Assembly: GCA_965657505.1 (NCBI GenBank) | Contig: CBFHON010000001.1 | Coordinates: forward strand, 186,001-250,000 | Direction: 5' to 3' | DNA: 64,000 nucleotides | Source of the DNA: TMED109 sp002171375 | GTDB taxonomy: Bacteria > Pseudomonadota > Alphaproteobacteria > TMED109 | Shown: piece by piece, positions 55,014 through 63,738 of the stretch | Layout: each line of letters starts with the position of its first letter | Numbering within the stretch: the first letter of the stretch is position 1 | Position numbers and translations under genes: made by a program | Notes under the pieces: generated by a model | Database searches by the model: none | Told to the model about the DNA's origin: nothing | The model's input: the letters and a program-made list of their open reading frames with translations, nothing else

Positions 55014-56084
55014 ATGAAATTAGTTAAATATTTTATTATTTTATTAATAAGTTTGACGATCTTATCCTGTAAAGAGAAAGATGAAAATAATACATCTTTG
55101 TATATTAATAAAGAAAAGAAAATTAATATTAAAATGGCCGCTGCTTTTCCTTCGAGTTTAATTATTCTGGGCGAAACAGGATTAAAGTTAAGTAAAAAGA
55201 TCAATGAAATTTCTTCTGGTAATATAAAAATTAAATATTTTGAACCTGGGGCACTCGTTCCACCTATGGAAATATTTGACGCTGTATCCAGTGGAGGAGT
55301 AGATGCCGGTTGGGCATCACCTGCTTTTTGGGCTGGAAAAGTTCCTGCTTTACAGTTTTTCACTACCTTTCCCTTTGGTCCTGACCCAAGTGAATATATT
55401 GCCTGGTTAAGATATGGAGGAGGAAATGAAATTTTCAGAGAGATATATAGATCTCATAATATTCATTCTATACATTGTATGGCAACGTCACCTGAAGGAT
55501 CTGGTTGGTTTAGAGAGGAAATAAATTCCGTAGAAGATTTAAAAGGTTTAAAAATGAGATTTTTAGGCTTAGGTGCAAAGGTTATGGAAAAATTAGGAGT
55601 TTCTACCCAATTAATGGCTGGAGGAGATATTTACCCTGCTTTAGAATTAGGAACTATTGATGCTACAGAATATGGAATGCCTGCTATGGATTTAGAATTA
55701 GGTTTTCATAGAATTGCAGATAATTATTATTTTCCTGGTTGGCATCAGCCAGCAAGTTTAGGAGATTTAATAATTAACTTAGATTTATGGAATACGTTTA
55801 GTTTAGCTCAACAAACACAAATAGAAATGACATGTTCTGAAATGTTTCTGGATAGTTTAGCAAAAAGTGAAGCAGTACAAGTTAAGGCAATAAATAAATT
55901 AAAAACATTAGGAGTCAAAATACATAAATGGTCACCTGAAATGATGGATTTATATAAAAAAAATTGGAATATTGTGGTAGAAGAGGAAGCTTTAAAGAAC
56001 GTACAATTTAAAAATGTTTGGGATTCAATAAAAGACTTTAGAGAAGATTATGCCATATGGCATGATCTAGGGTATATAAAATAG
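55014..56084 (+). CDS. TRAP transporter substrate-binding lipoprotein (DctP family), copy 1
   Basis: 356 residues. Signal peptide with lipobox 'TILSC' (Cys19), then a DctP domain: 'KYFEPGALVPPMEIFDAVSS', 'WFREEINSVEDLKGLKMRF' with the conserved carboxylate-binding Arg, and 'GGDIYPALELGTIDATEY'. The pattern resembles the TakP-like group that binds 2-oxoacids or lactate. A GGGGG ribosome site precedes the ATG. It is a close paralogue of the gene at 56589 and points toward it. No DctQ or DctM membrane subunits are nearby, so it is an orphan binding protein or uses a distant permease. Confidence 0.88.
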   Translation: MKLVKYFIILLISLTILSCKEKDENNTSLYINKEKKINIKMAAAFPSSLIILGETGLKLSKKINEISSGNIKIKYFEPGALVPPMEIFDAVSSGGVDAGWASPAFWAGKVPALQFFTTFPFGPDPSEYIAWLRYGGGNEIFREIYRSHNIHSIHCMATSPEGSGWFREEINSVEDLKGLKMRFLGLGAKVMEKLGVSTQLMAGGDIYPALELGTIDATEYGMPAMDLELGFHRIADNYYFPGWHQPASLGDLIINLDLWNTFSLAQQTQIEMTCSEMFLDSLAKSEAVQVKAINKLKTLGVKIHKWSPEMMDLYKKNWNIVVEEEALKNVQFKNVWDSIKDFREDYAIWHDLGYIK

Positions 56085-56088
56085 TGGG

Positions 56089-56529
56089 CTAATTTTTATA
56101 AAAATTATGTTTTAATTTTGCAGTACACGTTCCTTTTGCTATTAATGATCCATTTGCGTCTTCAATTTTGCCTTCTAAAAATGCTATTGATTTAGTATTT
56201 TTAATTACTTTGGCTGTAGATATAATTTCCCCAACTTCAGCAGAATTTAAAAAGCTTATTTTAATTTCTAATGTTAATACGAGAACATCTGGACCACATT
56301 TTGCCATGCAAGCTAATGCCATAATAGCATCAATCCAACCTGTAACAAATCCTCCTTGAACTATGCCACCTGAATGACACATTTCTTCTTTTGCTATATA
56401 TTTAGCCGAGGCTATTCCATTAGTAGTATCTAAAAATAATACTTCATCAATTCCTAATGTCGATTGAGGGTAGCCTAAAAACATAGTTTTTAGTCTAGCA
56501 ATAGTATCTTTATTACCTATATCTTTCAT
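56089..56529 (-). CDS. PaaI-type hotdog thioesterase
   Basis: 146 residues, single hotdog domain. 'MCHSGGIVQGGFVTGWIDAIMALA' region (split by the central helix) corresponds to the PaaI/HGG motif, where 'HSGGIVQGGFV' carries the active-site loop, and 'LEIKISFLNSAEVGEIIS' is the long strand. It probably hydrolyses an aromatic or short acyl-CoA. It lies between the two convergent TRAP binding-protein genes and ends 4 bp from the first one. Confidence 0.82.
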   Translation of the reverse strand: MKDIGNKDTIARLKTMFLGYPQSTLGIDEVLFLDTTNGIASAKYIAKEEMCHSGGIVQGGFVTGWIDAIMALACMAKCGPDVLVLTLEIKISFLNSAEVGEIISTAKVIKNTKSIAFLEGKIEDANGSLIAKGTCTAKLKHNFYKN

Positions 56530-56548
56530 ATAAACCTATATAGCGAGA

Positions 56549-56582
56549 TATAAGACCATATCAATTAAGCTATGGTCTTATA
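56549..56582 (-). terminator. Perfect 12-bp hairpin between the second TRAP gene and the thioesterase gene
   Basis: TATAAGACCATA (56549-56560) and TATGGTCTTATA (56571-56582) are exact inverted repeats around a 10-base loop, 7 bp beyond the stop of the dctP copy 2 gene. There is no real T run after the stem on the minus strand, so it may be a weak terminator or an mRNA 3'-end stabiliser that lets the lipoprotein message outlast the distal thioesterase message. Confidence 0.6.
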
Positions 56583-56588
56583 AAATTA

Positions 56589-57665
56589 TTAATCTACAAA
56601 ACCTAAATCTTTCCAGACTTTATAGCTTTCTCTGAATGAACTTAAAGAGGCCCAGACCTTTGCAAAATCTTCATCTTTAGCTGCTTCTTCTTTTACAACT
56701 TCATTCCATGCGTTTCTTAGGACTTCAAGTGTTTCATCTGGCCATCTATGAAGTGTTACACCTTTTTCTTGCAGTTTCTTTAATGCTTCAGGTTGTCTTG
56801 ATTCAGCCATGGCCAATCCTTTTACTACACTTTCTGAACATGTAGCCTCTATCTGAGCTTTTTGAGTTTCAGATAAAGCATTCCATTTATCTAAGTTAAT
56901 AAGTAACTCAAGTGCTGAAGCAGGTTGATGCCAGCCTGGAAAATAATTATGTTTTGCAATTTGATAAAAACCTAAATCTATATCAATTGAAGGCATTGCA
57001 AATTCAGTCGCGTCAATTGTTCCTAGTTCTAATGCAGGATAAATATCACCTCCTGCTAAAAGTTGAGTAGATACTCCAACCTTATCCATTACTTTAGCTC
57101 CTAATCCAAAGAATCTCATTTTCAATCCTTTTAAATCCTCTACTGAATTTATTTCTTCTCTAAACCAACCCGAAGATTCAGGTGAGATCATTACACATTG
57201 AACAGGATGTAAATTATGTCTTGCATATATTTCTTCCCATAATTCTTTTCCTCCACCTTCATGATACCATGCTAAAAATTCAGTAGCATTAGGACCAAAA
57301 GGTATAGCCGTAAAGAATTGTACAGCAGGAATTTTACCGGCCCAATATCCTGCAGTTGACCAACCTGCATCAACAGCTCCAGTAGATACAGCATCAAATA
57401 TTTCTAAAGGAGGGACTAATGCTCCGGGTTCAAAAAACTTAACCTTTATATTTCCTCCTGAAACAGTTTCTAACCTTTTAGTAAAGTTGATGCCTCCTTC
57501 ACCTATAATATTAAGATTTCCTGGAAATGTACTTGCCATTTTCCATCTTACTGTTTCACTTTTGGTTGATGAATCTGAACTGTTGCTTTCTTTAGAATTA
57601 TCACATGATACTAAAAATAATGTCGCTATAAAAGCTATAAAAATTTGAATTAGAATATTTTTCAT
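56589..57665 (-). CDS. TRAP transporter substrate-binding lipoprotein (DctP family), copy 2
   Basis: 358 residues. Lipobox 'FLVSC' (Cys21) and a Ser-rich linker precede the DctP domain with 'FFEPGALVPPLEIFDAVST', 'WFREEINSVEDLKGLKMRF' and 'GGDIYPALELGTIDATEF'. It is clearly paralogous to copy 1; most blocks align without gaps. A strong GGGGAA ribosome site lies upstream. The downstream thioesterase gene follows after a stable hairpin. As with copy 1, membrane subunits are missing from the window. Ligand probably a small 2-oxo or hydroxy acid, by resemblance only. Confidence 0.9.
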   Translation of the reverse strand: MKNILIQIFIAFIATLFLVSCDNSKESNSSDSSTKSETVRWKMASTFPGNLNIIGEGGINFTKRLETVSGGNIKVKFFEPGALVPPLEIFDAVSTGAVDAGWSTAGYWAGKIPAVQFFTAIPFGPNATEFLAWYHEGGGKELWEEIYARHNLHPVQCVMISPESSGWFREEINSVEDLKGLKMRFFGLGAKVMDKVGVSTQLLAGGDIYPALELGTIDATEFAMPSIDIDLGFYQIAKHNYFPGWHQPASALELLINLDKWNALSETQKAQIEATCSESVVKGLAMAESRQPEALKKLQEKGVTLHRWPDETLEVLRNAWNEVVKEEAAKDEDFAKVWASLSSFRESYKVWKDLGFVD

Positions 57666-57847
57666 TTGATTAAGTTCCCCAAAATTTATTAATACTAAAA
57701 TAAATAAAAATAGAATTTATTGTTGATTCTAAATGAATATAACGCAACATTTTTTTTAATTAAATTATTCATTTATTTAAATTATAATAGTTAGAAAAAG
57801 ATTTTTATTGTAAAAATCATAAATATTATTTTATTAATTTTTTATTT

Positions 57848-58300
57848 ATGAAAGTTCGAGCTAAAATGGATACAACAAATCTAAAAAGCATTAGTGGAAA
57901 TCATTTTGTCTCTGGTCAAATACAGATTGATGATATTGAGGGTTTAGCTAACTTTGGTATCAAACTAATAATTAATAATAGACCAGATAATGAAGAATTC
58001 AATCAAATCAGCTCTGAGTTGTTAAAAGATAAAGCTGAAAGTTTTGGAATAAAGTTTATAGATATTCCTTTCGCATCTGGTACACTTAGTAAAGAGAAAA
58101 TATTAGATTTTAGTAACTTAATTAAAAACAATCATGAAAAGTCACTTTTTTATTGCAGATCTGGAGCACGGTCGTCTCTTATATGGGGTTTAGCATCAGT
58201 TATTCATTTGGGTGTTGATCTGGAGAAATGTATTATTAATATTAATAATAGTGGTCATGATGCAAGCATGCTTCCTAATATGGTAGATTTTTTTAAATAA
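57848..58300 (+). CDS. DUF442 / TIGR01244-type phosphatase-like protein
   Basis: 150 residues. It has the tyrosine-phosphatase-like loop 'CRSGARS' after 'KSLFYCR', and the N-terminal 'VSGQIQIDDIEGLANFGIKLIINNRPDNE' block, split here by loops, typical of the BlhA N-domain/DUF442 family often found beside sulfide or biofilm-related sulfur transferases. No rhodanese or beta-lactamase-fold partner is present. A second start at the seventh codon (MDTT) is possible. A 182-bp gap upstream is pure AT and separates it from the divergent TRAP gene. Confidence 0.78.
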   Translation: MKVRAKMDTTNLKSISGNHFVSGQIQIDDIEGLANFGIKLIINNRPDNEEFNQISSELLKDKAESFGIKFIDIPFASGTLSKEKILDFSNLIKNNHEKSLFYCRSGARSSLIWGLASVIHLGVDLEKCIININNSGHDASMLPNMVDFFK

Positions 58301-58319
58301 ATTAAATTGGATTTTTATA

Positions 58320-59339
58320 TTGTTAATAATAATGGTTGATCAAGATTCAGATTTTAATGGATTGTCATATAGAAAAAGGCCTTTAGGCGGGACAGAAACA
58401 GCTTTTGTATTATTAGCAGAATCTTTAAATAAATTAGGACATAAAGTTATAGCTCTAACTAAAAGTTCAAAATCTATCAGATACCAAGGCGTTTATTGGA
58501 AACCACTAGATACAAAAATTAAAGAGTGCGATATTTACATTATTAATAGAGCTCCTAGTCTTCTCGATAGTGCACCTAAATGTAAGAAAACAATTTTATG
58601 GTTACATAATCCTGCTAATTATTTAAATAAATTTAGAAATTTTAGGAGATTATTTTTTAAAAATATAAAAATAGTATGTTCAGGAAAGTACCATTATAAT
58701 TCAATTCCATTTTGGATTAAGAATAGGGCAGTAATTATTCCTCTAGGTCTATCTAAAGATGTCCTAATACAAGAAATAGAAAATAATATACCAGATCCAT
58801 TAGTAATATTTACTTCTAATCCTGAAAGAGGATTAGATTGGTTGTCTGAAATTTGGATTAAACATATAAAAAAGCAGGTGCCAAATGCTAGATTACATAT
58901 TTATGCTGGTTCTAAAACTTATGGTGGTAGAAACAAAAATAAAATTTCAAATATTATAAATAAAATCAAGGAATTAAATGAAGATAGCATTAAATTTTTT
59001 GAACCTATTCCTAAAAATGAGTTATTTAAAAAATTATTAACTTCTAGAGTGATGCTATACAAAGGTGATCCAGGAGAAACATTTTGCTTATCCATAGCTG
59101 AAGCTCAAGCATTAGGAGTTCCATGTGTAATTAAGCCAATTGGCTGTTTAGGAGAAAGAGTTATTGATAAGGTAACAGGTATTATAGCAAAATCAGATAA
59201 GGAATTTTATGAAGGTTCTATAAATATATTAAAAGATGATAATTTATGGTTAGATTATAGAAAAAATTCCATAAAGTTACAAAGAGACTTAAGTTGGGAT
59301 AATATAGCAGAAAAATACATAGAATTAGTCAACTCTTAG
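58320..59339 (+). CDS. Glycosyltransferase, GT-B fold (GT4-like)
   Basis: 339 residues. The start is TTG, kept because the first residues LIIMVD form the first beta strand; an ATG at 58332 would shorten it by four. N-terminal 'KRPLGGTETAFVLLAE' is the acceptor-side glycine loop of GT4 enzymes, and the C-terminal part has 'FTSNPERGLDWL' and 'GETFCLSIAEAQALGVPCV' as donor-binding motif. It is cytoplasmic. Acceptor unknown, but the neighbouring GT2 and SDR suggest surface polysaccharide or lipopolysaccharide assembly. Confidence 0.8.
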   Translation: MLIIMVDQDSDFNGLSYRKRPLGGTETAFVLLAESLNKLGHKVIALTKSSKSIRYQGVYWKPLDTKIKECDIYIINRAPSLLDSAPKCKKTILWLHNPANYLNKFRNFRRLFFKNIKIVCSGKYHYNSIPFWIKNRAVIIPLGLSKDVLIQEIENNIPDPLVIFTSNPERGLDWLSEIWIKHIKKQVPNARLHIYAGSKTYGGRNKNKISNIINKIKELNEDSIKFFEPIPKNELFKKLLTSRVMLYKGDPGETFCLSIAEAQALGVPCVIKPIGCLGERVIDKVTGIIAKSDKEFYEGSINILKDDNLWLDYRKNSIKLQRDLSWDNIAEKYIELVNS

Positions 59340-60135
59340 GAGATTCTTGATCATTTTCTAATTTTGCCTTTAAATAGCTTATCAATACAAAAAGTGCAGC
59401 AAAACTGGCATTTAAGAAACCCCAACCTTTTTCTTTATATCCTTTTCTAGTTATGTAACATTTATAAAATCGAGTTAAAGATCTTCTGACTGTAATCCAT
59501 AATGGAGGTAGTTTTTTTGATGACTTTCTCAAATCAATGGCTTTTGCACTAGTATATCTATCTAATCTTTGTATCATGTCAGAAATATTTTTATCAACAA
59601 AATGATCTATTCTATTAACTAAAACTCCTTGTTTATAATTTAATTGAAGACTTGGATGGATAGATTCATCCCCCCAAATTTTTGAATTTTTATGAAAAAG
59701 GCAAGGTTTAGATGTCACTCCCCATGATGCACCCCATCCATATCTAACTCTTTTATTTCCTATATAATTATCAAAAGGAACTAAAAAGTATCCTTTCGTA
59801 GTATCTTCTAGTTTAATTATTTTATTTTTAGCTTCATCAATTAACTGTTTACTTGCTCTTTCGTCAGCGTCAATTTCAAGTATCCAATCATGAGAGCATT
59901 TTTTTATACCTTCATTTCTTCTTATGCCTTCTGATATCCAACTACCTTCGAAAATAGTACAATTAAAATTTTTTGCTATATTGATTGTACAATCAGTGCT
60001 TCTATCTAATAAAAGTATAATTTCATCTGCTGCCTCTAGACTTTCTAGACAAGCTTTAATATTTTTTTCCTCATTTCTCGCTACAATAAGTGTGCTAATT
60101 TTTATTTTATTTTTAGAGTTCATTCTATTCCACAT
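59329..60135 (-). CDS. Family 2 glycosyltransferase, WaaE/KdtX-like
   Basis: 268 residues. The GT-A core is clear: 'ISTLIVARNEEKNIKACLESL' at the N-terminus, 'EIILLLDRSTD', and the DxD-like 'WILEIDADERAS'. The combination with 'RYGWGASWGVTSKPCLF' and 'HPSLQL' recalls the LPS core beta-1,4-glucosyltransferase WaaE/KdtX. A C-terminal hydrophobic stretch ('GFLNASFAALFVLISYL') may attach it to the membrane. Its 3' end overlaps the convergent GT4 gene by 11 bp. The first Met may be upstream of the real start; the fifth residue is also Met. Confidence 0.84.
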   Translation of the reverse strand: MWNRMNSKNKIKISTLIVARNEEKNIKACLESLEAADEIILLLDRSTDCTINIAKNFNCTIFEGSWISEGIRRNEGIKKCSHDWILEIDADERASKQLIDEAKNKIIKLEDTTKGYFLVPFDNYIGNKRVRYGWGASWGVTSKPCLFHKNSKIWGDESIHPSLQLNYKQGVLVNRIDHFVDKNISDMIQRLDRYTSAKAIDLRKSSKKLPPLWITVRRSLTRFYKCYITRKGYKEKGWGFLNASFAALFVLISYLKAKLENDQESPKS

Positions 60136-60196
60136 AATACAAATTTTATGTTATTTATAAATTACACATTAGCATAAAAATAATGGATTAATAATT

Positions 60197-61156
60197 TTGA
60201 GTAAAAAAAAATATAATATCCTAGTATCAGGAGCATCAGGCTTTATAGGATTAATGCTAATAAAAGAGTTATTAAAGCAAGATCATAATGTTTATGGACT
60301 AGTTAGAAAAAATATTAATAATTTTAATAGTAAAAATTATACAAATATTCTGATAAAGGATATTACTAAGAATTTTGATTTAAATAAAAAAATTAACATT
60401 GACTATTTTTATCATTTAGCCGCAAAGACTCATATTAAATCGAATAATTACCAAGAATACTATAATGTTAATGTAATAGGTTTAAAAAATATTTTGAGTT
60501 ATTCACATAACTTAGAGATTAAAAAAGTTATAATGCTATCTTCAATTAAAGTTAATGGAGAAGGTTTTTTAACTAATAGTGAGATTTATTCACATCAAAG
60601 TAAAGAAGATCCGAAAGATGCCTATGGTAAATCAAAATTAGAAGCTGAGAAGCTACTTAAGGAATTTTGTAAGCTAAATAATATAAATTTTATAATTCTT
60701 AGACCTCCTCTGGTTTATGGAGCGGGTGTTAAAGGTAATTTAAATTCATTAATGAAATACATAGGCAAAAATATACCTTTGCCTATTGTTAAAACTAATA
60801 ATTTAAGATCTTTAATATCTCTCAGTAATTTAGTAGATGCACTAATACTTATTGGACTGGATAATGAGATTCTCGATAAAACTTATCTAATATCCGATGA
60901 TAATCCTATTAGCGTAGAAGAATTATATAAAAGTATTGCAGTTTCTATGAATAAAAAAATAATTTTAATAAATTTTCCAGCAATAATATTAAAAATTTTA
61001 CTTTGGCCAATTGGCAAAGCTAAATTAGTTGATAAAATTTCATCTTCACTAATAGTAGATAATACTGAAATTAAAAAAGATACAAATTGGAGAGGTAAAA
61101 TTAGTTTATTTGAAGAATTAAACAATATGACTAAACATAGAAATTCTAAATTCTAA
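60197..61156 (+). CDS. NAD-dependent epimerase/dehydratase (extended SDR)
   Basis: 319 residues. NAD-binding 'VSGASGFIGLMLIKEL' at the N-terminus, 'YHLAAKTH', the Ser in 'VIMLSSIKVNG', and the YxxxK pair in 'DAYGKSKLEAEK' identify an extended SDR. 'LRPPLVYGAGVKGN' is typical of UDP-sugar 4-epimerases of the WbpP/WbgU kind. It probably supplies an activated sugar for the neighbouring transferases. The start is TTG. Its TAA stop overlaps the next ATG in a TAATG junction, coupling it to the GMC oxidoreductase. Confidence 0.85.
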   Translation: MSKKKYNILVSGASGFIGLMLIKELLKQDHNVYGLVRKNINNFNSKNYTNILIKDITKNFDLNKKINIDYFYHLAAKTHIKSNNYQEYYNVNVIGLKNILSYSHNLEIKKVIMLSSIKVNGEGFLTNSEIYSHQSKEDPKDAYGKSKLEAEKLLKEFCKLNNINFIILRPPLVYGAGVKGNLNSLMKYIGKNIPLPIVKTNNLRSLISLSNLVDALILIGLDNEILDKTYLISDDNPISVEELYKSIAVSMNKKIILINFPAIILKILLWPIGKAKLVDKISSSLIVDNTEIKKDTNWRGKISLFEELNNMTKHRNSKF

Positions 61157-62778
61157 TGTCTTTAGAAGTTAATAAATATGATTTTATCATAATAGGGGCG
61201 GGTTCTTCCGGAGCAACTATTGCCAATAGACTATCAGAAAATTTAAATATTAGTGTTTTGCTTATTGAAGCAGGAAAAAAGGAGCATCTTTTTGCGCAAA
61301 TGCCAATGAGCTTTGGCCTTTTTATCAATAAGCCTGGAGTGAATTGGAGATATTCATCTGAAGCAGAAGCTGGAACATTTAATAGAAATATTCCAATTCC
61401 TAGAGGAAAAATGACTGGTGGATCAAGTTCTATAAATGGAATGGTCTATGTTCGAGGCCAATCTCTAGATTATGATACTTGGGCACAACATGGAAATAAG
61501 GGATGGGGATGGCAAGAAGTATCAAAAATCTTCAAAAAAATTGAAAATTATAAAAACAGTGAGACAGGTTATAGGGGAAATAATGGTTTATTAGGTATTT
61601 CAGAAGTTAAAGATGAAAACTTACTATATGATGCTTTAATTCGGTCTGCTCAATCACTTGGATATCCATTAAATAAGGATTATAATGGCCCAAATCAGGA
61701 AGGAATTGCTAGGATACAAGCTACAATATCTAATGGACGTAGAATGAGTACTGATTATTGTTATCTTAGGCCAGCTTTAAAAAGGCCAAATTTAACTTTA
61801 ATTACTAGAGCTACTACTGAAAAACTAATCATAGATAATAAGGTATGTAAGGGTATAATTTATAAAAAAAATAATAAATTACATAAAGTTTATTGCAATA
61901 ATGAGGTTATTCTCTCAGCGGGCGCTATTGCTTCTCCACAAATTCTTGAATTATCAGGAATAGGTAATGAAGACATATTAAATAAATATGAAATACAAGT
62001 TAAACATAACCTTCCCGCTGTAGGTGAGCATTTTCAGGACCATTTCATGGCAAGGCTCCAATGGAAATTAAAATTAAAAAAAGCATCTTATAATTATTTA
62101 GGCAGAGGTATTAATAAATATAATGAAATAGCTAAATATATTTTAAGAAAAAAAGGATTATTTAGCATGCCGGCTGCTTCTATAATAGCATTTCTTAAAA
62201 CACAGAATTATTTAGAAAGTCCGGATATACAGATACAATATATACCATTTTCTGTTGGTAGCTTAAAAAAGAGAATTTTCCATGATTTTCCTGGTATGGC
62301 AGCAGCATGTTATCAATTAAGACCAAATAGTATGGGTTCAATTCATATTTGTTCTCCTGACCCATATAAACATCCAAGTATTAAATTTAATTTTTTGTCT
62401 CATGATTTAGATAAACGTGTTCTAATAGATGCAGTAAAAATTATGAGAAATATTGTTGAGGCTAAACCAATGGATTTAATTAGAGATTTTGAACATTCAC
62501 CAGGTGCATCAGTCTCTACAGATGATGAAATTGAACAATATATTCGTGAAACTGCAGAAACTGGATTTCATCCTTCTGGAACATGTAGGATGGGCCCAGG
62601 TTCAAATTCGGTTGTAAACGATGAACTAAAAATACATGGTTTAAATGGTATAAGAGTTGCAGATGCATCTATATTTCCTACTATTCCATCAGGTAACACA
62701 AATGCGGCTTGTATAATGGTGGGTGAAAAAGTGTCTGAATTAATAAAAGAGTCAATAAATAGGGGGGGAATGAAATGA
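61156..62778 (+). CDS. GMC-family FAD oxidoreductase (choline dehydrogenase-like)
   Basis: 540 residues. FAD Rossmann motif 'IIIGAGSSGATIANRLSE', GMC signature 1 'GGSSSINGMVYVRGQSLDYD', signature 2 'SAGAIASPQILELSGIG', active-site histidine in 'FHPSGTCRMG' and asparagine in 'SGNTNAACIM'. These fit alcohol dehydrogenases of the BetA branch, but the substrate is not determined by them. It is translationally coupled on both sides: TAATG with the SDR upstream and ATGA with the dioxygenase downstream. Confidence 0.9.
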   Translation: MSLEVNKYDFIIIGAGSSGATIANRLSENLNISVLLIEAGKKEHLFAQMPMSFGLFINKPGVNWRYSSEAEAGTFNRNIPIPRGKMTGGSSSINGMVYVRGQSLDYDTWAQHGNKGWGWQEVSKIFKKIENYKNSETGYRGNNGLLGISEVKDENLLYDALIRSAQSLGYPLNKDYNGPNQEGIARIQATISNGRRMSTDYCYLRPALKRPNLTLITRATTEKLIIDNKVCKGIIYKKNNKLHKVYCNNEVILSAGAIASPQILELSGIGNEDILNKYEIQVKHNLPAVGEHFQDHFMARLQWKLKLKKASYNYLGRGINKYNEIAKYILRKKGLFSMPAASIIAFLKTQNYLESPDIQIQYIPFSVGSLKKRIFHDFPGMAAACYQLRPNSMGSIHICSPDPYKHPSIKFNFLSHDLDKRVLIDAVKIMRNIVEAKPMDLIRDFEHSPGASVSTDDEIEQYIRETAETGFHPSGTCRMGPGSNSVVNDELKIHGLNGIRVADASIFPTIPSGNTNAACIMVGEKVSELIKESINRGGMK

Positions 62779-63650
62779 ATTATAATTTATCTAATGACCA
62801 AGTTAATGAATATAATGAAAATGGTTACTTAATAGTTGAAAATGTAATCCATAAAAATTTTTTAACTGAACTAAACAGTGCAACTGATAAGATGCTTAAA
62901 TATGCGGCGTTAATTAATAATTCTGATGAACAGTTTGACTTAGGAGATAATCATACATCCTCAAAACCAAGTGTAAGGAGGATAAAACAACCTCAAAATT
63001 ATAATGATGTATTCAAAAAACTATTATTCTATCCTAATATTATTCAAAAAGTAATATCTTTGCTAGGTAATAACTTTAGGTTACATAATGGCAAAATGAA
63101 TTTAAAGTCTCCTTCTGCAGGAGATTTAGTTGATTGGCATCAGGACTGGGCTTTTTATCCTCATTCTAATGATGATGTTTTGGCTGTGGGAATAATGCTT
63201 GATGATATGACATTAGATAATGGGACTGTACTATTTGTTCCAGGATCACATAAAGGTGAAGTATATGATCATCATCATAATGGATATTTTGCAGGAGCGA
63301 TTGATACTAAAAAAAGTAATATAGATTTAAGTAACGTAAAAGAAATAACAGGAAAAGCTGGGACTATTACAATACATCATGCAAGACTTCTTCATGCCTC
63401 AAAGCCAAATATATCAAAATCTAATAGAAGATTCTTGCTTTGGGAATTTGCAGCTAATGATGCTTGGCCATTGATGGGAATAAATAACTATGAAGAATTC
63501 AATAAAAAAATAATTTCAGGAAATGCAATTAATAATCCAAGGCTTACTCAAGTTCCTGTAAGAATGCCTTTGCCTGCAGCAATTAATCAGGGATCAATAT
63601 TCGAAAATCAAAAAACTATTACAAAGAATAAAAAGAATATACTCATATAA
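62775..63650 (+). CDS. Phytanoyl-CoA dioxygenase (PhyH) family protein
   Basis: 291 residues. The Fe(II)/2-oxoglutarate facial triad is seen in 'WHQDWAFYPHS' (HxD) and the distal His of 'IHHARLLHASKPN', followed by the 2OG-binding Arg in 'SNRRFLLWEF'. 'GTVLFVPGSHKGEV' is the typical jelly-roll strand. It hydroxylates an unactivated carbon, often of a small osmolyte, lipid or secondary metabolite. The GGGGG ribosome site lies inside the end of the GMC gene, with a 4-bp ATGA overlap, so the two probably act on the same compound. Substrate unknown. Confidence 0.88.
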   Translation: MNYNLSNDQVNEYNENGYLIVENVIHKNFLTELNSATDKMLKYAALINNSDEQFDLGDNHTSSKPSVRRIKQPQNYNDVFKKLLFYPNIIQKVISLLGNNFRLHNGKMNLKSPSAGDLVDWHQDWAFYPHSNDDVLAVGIMLDDMTLDNGTVLFVPGSHKGEVYDHHHNGYFAGAIDTKKSNIDLSNVKEITGKAGTITIHHARLLHASKPNISKSNRRFLLWEFAANDAWPLMGINNYEEFNKKIISGNAINNPRLTQVPVRMPLPAAINQGSIFENQKTITKNKKNILI

Positions 63651-63738
63651 AAACTATATGTAATTTTTACTAATAATAATTTGCATAATTTATTAATAAG
63701 AGTAGCCTATATTTCTTATATAAAAAGGGGAGAGAAAA

